Under the pieces are notes generated by a model, which had not been told where the DNA came from, made no database searches, and was given only the letters and a program-made list of their open reading frames with translations. From the NCBI GenBank assembly GCA_030044395.1, contig JASHVW010000186.1, positions 1 to 7,760 of the forward strand: a DNA stretch of 7,760 nucleotides. The letters run 5' to 3'. A program made the translations under genes and the position numbers. Positions 5,645-7,760 of the stretch are shown piece by piece. The DNA is from Verrucomicrobiia bacterium (GTDB lineage Bacteria > Verrucomicrobiota > Verrucomicrobiia > Limisphaerales > UBA11358). The number at the start of each line of letters is the position of its first letter. The first letter of the stretch is position 1.

Positions 5645-6991
5645 ATGTTCAGATTCTCCAGGTCAATTTGCCGGTTTGGCGGAACGATATATCTGCTTTC
5701 CTCCGTCCTGCTTCCCTGCGCATCAGTTGCCCCGGCCGAGCAATGGCCGACTGTCGCCAACCCGCCGTGGAGTCCCGGAGTGCCGCTCACGCTTGAGCAT
5801 GCCACGAGCCGGGCTTTGGCCTGCGACCCGCGCATCCTGACATTAAAAGCCGCTGTGGAAGTGGCGCGGGAGGAGCGGCTCGCCGCCACGGACCTCAAAG
5901 ACCCGATGGCGAAAGCCGAGAGCCGCACGATCGGCCGCCCGGGTACCCTTGATGACGGCGACCTGGACGACTCGCGAATCAGCCTGGGCGTTTATGTTCC
6001 CAATCCCTGGCTCATGGTGCCGCGAGTCAGCGCGCGGACGGCCGATTATCGCGCGGCGGAGGCGGATTTGAACGCCGCCACCTGGCTTGTCCGGTGCGAT
6101 CTCCGGCAATTATTCGCGCAACTCAATTATTTAACCAATGACCTTCTACTTACAGCCGATCGTGTCCGCTTGAGCGGTGAAGTCTTGAAAGCGACACAGG
6201 CGCAGGTCCAACAAGGCGCGGCCGCGGCGACCGATTTGATGACCGCCAGCCGTCAATACCTGCAATTTCAAAACGACTTTGACCAAGCCAGCCACAACTA
6301 TCAATTGGCGCGGCAACAACTGGCGTCACTGCTGAACGTTGCCCCGGGATCGTTTGCATTGGCAACAAACGCGGTGTTACTTGCACCGTTGCCACAACCA
6401 GGCCTGGATTTTGAAGAAGCGTATGCCCGCGCATTTGAGTCCCGCTGGGACCTCGTGGCATTGCGCTGGCGGGCGGTGGCGGCCGTATCCTACTACCACG
6501 AAGTCCGGAACCAGCGCGTGCCGTGGGTCAAGGAAGTTGAAGGCGGATACATTAACGATGCCTCCAGAAATTCCGGCGGATATTGGGCTGGGATTGCCGC
6601 GGACATTCCGATTTTTTCATGGACCATTAACCATGGCGCGGACGCGGCGCTGGCAAAGGTGGAATTGGCCGGTGTTTCGGAAACAAACGGATTCAGGCTC
6701 GTTGGCCAGCAATTGCACGATGCGCTCGACGAAGTGGACCTCACGCATGGTCAAGTCGTTCGCAACGACAGCACGATGACACCGTTGATGACGACGATGC
6801 GACAGACGGTGGCGACGTTAAAGGCCACGCCGAATGTCATGCCCGAGCAAGTAGCGGCGGCGGAGTTGGAACTGGTGGAAACCTTGCGGTTTGAACTCAA
6901 CACCCGCTGGCAATACGAACAGGCTGTCCTGAATCTGGAACGCGTGCTCGGCCAATCTTATCCGGAAAGCGTCATCACGCCGGCGCCTTGA
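5645..6991 (+). CDS. TolC-family outer-membrane efflux protein
   Basis: From ATG 5645 the protein has 448 residues. A signal peptide covers residues 1-31 (basic start, hydrophobic 14-24, APA before E32), as expected for an outer-membrane channel. The body shows the two-fold TolC architecture. The first repeat starts at ~48 (LTLEHATSRAL) and runs through long amphipathic helices, including VQQGAAAATDLMTASRQYLQ. The second begins near 254 (LDFEEAYARAFESRWDL) and ends in helices finishing RVLGQSYPES. It should form the trimeric channel-tunnel that docks with the HlyD-type adaptor encoded just upstream. Start choice: GTG 5633 overlaps the stop of the HlyD gene (GTGA) and would add four residues. 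TTG 5597 would add sixteen. ATG 5645 gives the cleanest signal peptide. No clear Shine-Dalgarno precedes any of them, so translation may be coupled. It is the last gene of the operon. Confidence 0.88.
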   Translation: MFRFSRSICRFGGTIYLLSSVLLPCASVAPAEQWPTVANPPWSPGVPLTLEHATSRALACDPRILTLKAAVEVAREERLAATDLKDPMAKAESRTIGRPGTLDDGDLDDSRISLGVYVPNPWLMVPRVSARTADYRAAEADLNAATWLVRCDLRQLFAQLNYLTNDLLLTADRVRLSGEVLKATQAQVQQGAAAATDLMTASRQYLQFQNDFDQASHNYQLARQQLASLLNVAPGSFALATNAVLLAPLPQPGLDFEEAYARAFESRWDLVALRWRAVAAVSYYHEVRNQRVPWVKEVEGGYINDASRNSGGYWAGIAADIPIFSWTINHGADAALAKVELAGVSETNGFRLVGQQLHDALDEVDLTHGQVVRNDSTMTPLMTTMRQTVATLKATPNVMPEQVAAAELELVETLRFELNTRWQYEQAVLNLERVLGQSYPESVITPAP

Positions 6992-7004
6992 AGACCGTCA
7001 TAAT

Positions 7005-7169
7005 TGGAAACTCACAATCTCGGACAGCATCACCAATATCGGAGATCACGCGCTTGCCGACTGGGGTGCATTGCCAAAGATTGAAATCCCCGATGGTGTG
7101 ATCAGTGTTGGCAGCAATATTTTCCCCAATTGTATTGACGCGACCAATGTTGCAATCGCCGCCAATTAG
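7005..7169 (+). pseudogene. BspA-type leucine-rich-repeat (LRR_5) fragment
   Basis: Fifty-four sense codons ending in TAG read as two consecutive 23-residue repeats. One begins LTISDSITNIGDHAL and the other IEIPDGVISVGSNIF, and VAIAAN follows. This is the pattern of BspA-type leucine-rich repeats, which occur in large arrays in surface proteins. There is no start codon or signal peptide. The frame differs from that of the TolC-type gene that ends just upstream. A further repeat-like start (TVIIGN, 6994-7011) lies in another frame, suggesting a frameshift. It is best read as the remnant of a larger, lost gene. Confidence 0.6.
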
Positions 7170-7193
7170 ACTCGCCTTTGCTGGCCACTTCAA

Positions 7194-7233
7194 CTGCACG
7201 CCGGCGCCGGGTATGACGGTGCCGGCGATGCAG
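7194..7233. other. Strong G+C-rich stem-loop
   Basis: CTGCA followed by CGCCGGCGCC (7194-7208) pairs with GGTGCCGGCG, one bulged A, and TGCAG (7218-7233) around a nine-base loop. This gives 15 base pairs with one G-T wobble. No T-run follows on either strand, so it is not a classical intrinsic terminator. It lies about 200 bases after the TolC-type gene and could stabilise the 3' end of the operon mRNA, assist Rho-independent stopping, or be a copy of a dispersed palindromic element. Confidence 0.5.
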
Positions 7234-7265
7234 AGACATTCCGCAAAATGCCTTCGGCAGGACCA

Positions 7266-7454
7266 TTACAAACTCAGCCCGCCTAATGACGGAAGACCCA
7301 GCGAAGTGAGGTCAGCCGTCGCCGTGGCGAGCAGGGCGTCAATGGAACCCGGCACCGATACATCAATGCCGGTGACGTTGATTCCGCCCGAGTCGGTTTC
7401 CGGTTGCTCGTTCAAGACCACATTAAAGCCGTTGAAGCTCAGCAAACCGTCTTG
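7266..7454 (-). pseudogene. C-terminal fragment resembling a choice-of-anchor P module
   Basis: On the minus strand 62 sense codons run from just after a TAG (7457-7455) to a TAA (7268-7266). They include GLLSFNGFNVVLNEQ and then GINVTGIDVSVPGSIDALL. The segment with LNEQ followed by G-I-x-V-x-x-I-x-V resembles the end of choice-of-anchor P domains of secreted proteins. There is no ATG; only a TTG at 7445 could start it. The upstream reading frame is blocked by the TAG, so it looks like the tail of a broken gene. Family assignment is from memory of the pattern and is moderate. Confidence 0.4.
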
Positions 7455-7461
7455 CTATACT
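7432..7461 (+). promoter_or_regulatory. Promoter with extended -10, upstream of the isomerase-like gene
   Basis: TTGAAG (7432-7437) and TATACT (7456-7461) are separated by 18 bases. TGC directly precedes the -10 element (7453-7455), giving the extended -10 form TGnTATACT. Transcription would start about seven bases downstream, at or next to 7468, which is the first base of the GTG start codon. This makes a leaderless transcript likely. Confidence 0.5.
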
Positions 7462-7467
7462 TATCCC

Positions 7468-7760
7468 GTGAAAACCTGTCGCATTGGCCTGTTTGGTATT
7501 GGTTTGGAAGCCTACTGGCCTCAGTTTCGATGGCTAAAAAGGCAGTTGGATCTTTATCTCGAACAGGTCAACCACAAACTCGCCCGCCCGGGAGTTGAAA
7601 TTGTGAACCTGGGATTGATTGATTCGGTGTCGAAAGCCTTTGAAGCCGGGCACCGGTTCCGGCGGGAAGACGTTGATTTGATTTTTCTTCATGTCGCCAC
7701 CTATGCCTTGTCGGCCACCGTCTTGCCGGTGGTCCAGCGGGCCAAAGTGCCGGTGATCGT
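7468..7760 (+). CDS. L-arabinose/L-fucose isomerase-like protein, N-terminal part
   Basis: The frame is open from GTG 7468 to the right edge (97 codons), so the gene is cut by the window. The start reads KTCRIGLFGIGLEAYWPQF, followed by LARPGVEIVNLGLIDS, then GHRFRREDVDLIFLHVATY and VLPVVQRAKVPVI. This is the N-terminal Rossmann-like domain of the AraA/FucI-type sugar isomerase fold, which interconverts aldoses and ketoses in the cytosol. The metal-binding catalytic residues lie beyond the window, so substrate cannot be assigned. GTG is chosen because the conserved sequence begins immediately after it and no in-frame ATG exists upstream in the open stretch. No Shine-Dalgarno is present. The promoter at 7432-7461 indicates independent transcription, so this gene is probably unrelated to the export operon. 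Confidence 0.72.
   Translation, partial: MKTCRIGLFGIGLEAYWPQFRWLKRQLDLYLEQVNHKLARPGVEIVNLGLIDSVSKAFEAGHRFRREDVDLIFLHVATYALSATVLPVVQRAKVPVI

Larger units (their letters stand above)
6992..7467. other. Gene-poor gap with decayed surface-protein fragments
   Basis: No intact gene is seen in these 476 bp. The gap holds a BspA-type repeat fragment in plus orientation (7005-7169), a long G+C-rich hairpin (7194-7233), and a C-terminal fragment resembling a choice-of-anchor P module in minus orientation (7266-7454). A promoter-like element for the rightmost gene lies at 7432-7461. No canonical intrinsic terminator (stem plus T-run) follows the TolC-type gene. The mixture of unrelated fragments in opposite orientations suggests past insertion and deletion. 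Confidence 0.5.

Noticed and set aside
6975..7199. A 74-codon minus-strand frame after the TolC-type gene.
   Set aside because: It is the complement of the BspA-type repeat fragment. The plus reading gives two 23-residue repeats, while the minus reading gives nothing recognisable.
7404..7598. A 64-codon plus-strand frame overlapping the isomerase-like start.
   Set aside because: It is a different frame from the conserved isomerase-like sequence and has no features.
1..7760. CRISPR array, tRNA or rRNA genes, insertion sequence or transposase.
   Set aside because: No regularly spaced repeats, cloverleaf sequences, rRNA segments, transposase motifs or terminal inverted repeats were seen.

Overview
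The window most likely comes from a bacterium of the phylum Verrucomicrobiota (Pedosphaera/Limisphaerales-like). This rests on three things. The secreted protein at the left is a mosaic of concanavalin-like, PA14, Ig-like and apparent lamin-tail modules, which is typical of that group. GC content is moderately high. The gap at the right holds fragments resembling BspA-type leucine-rich repeats and a choice-of-anchor P module. The assignment is by recognition only; no search was run.

Layout. Bases 1-2402 (minus strand) hold the N-terminal ~800 residues of a very large secreted multidomain protein that runs off the left edge. A 448-bp divergent intergenic region follows (2403-2850). It has a hairpin followed by a T-run, three GTTAA elements spaced exactly 11 bp apart, overlapping small hairpins, and a strong ribosome-binding site in front of an alternative GTG start for the leftward gene. 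Bases 2851-6991 (plus strand) form a tight four-gene operon: a VTC/polyphosphate-polymerase-domain protein, a DUF4956 membrane protein, an HlyD-type membrane fusion protein and a TolC-type outer-membrane factor. Gaps are 5-9 bp. Bases 6992-7467 contain no intact gene, only two decayed surface-protein fragments, a strong hairpin and a promoter. From 7468 to the right edge is the start of an L-arabinose/L-fucose isomerase-like protein with a GTG start that may be leaderless.

How the genes may work together. VTC-domain and DUF4956 proteins are recurrent neighbours in bacteria, often beside CotH-type kinases or large secreted proteins. Here they sit in one operon with the periplasmic and outer-membrane parts of a tripartite export machine, with no ABC, RND or MFS pump gene in the window. 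A reasonable but unproven reading is an envelope-spanning system in which the DUF4956 protein is the inner-membrane component, VTC is the cytosolic polyphosphate/nucleotide-binding or polymerising partner, and HlyD/TolC provide the trans-envelope conduit. The divergent giant secreted protein may be its substrate or partner. This operon is the most interesting item in the window.
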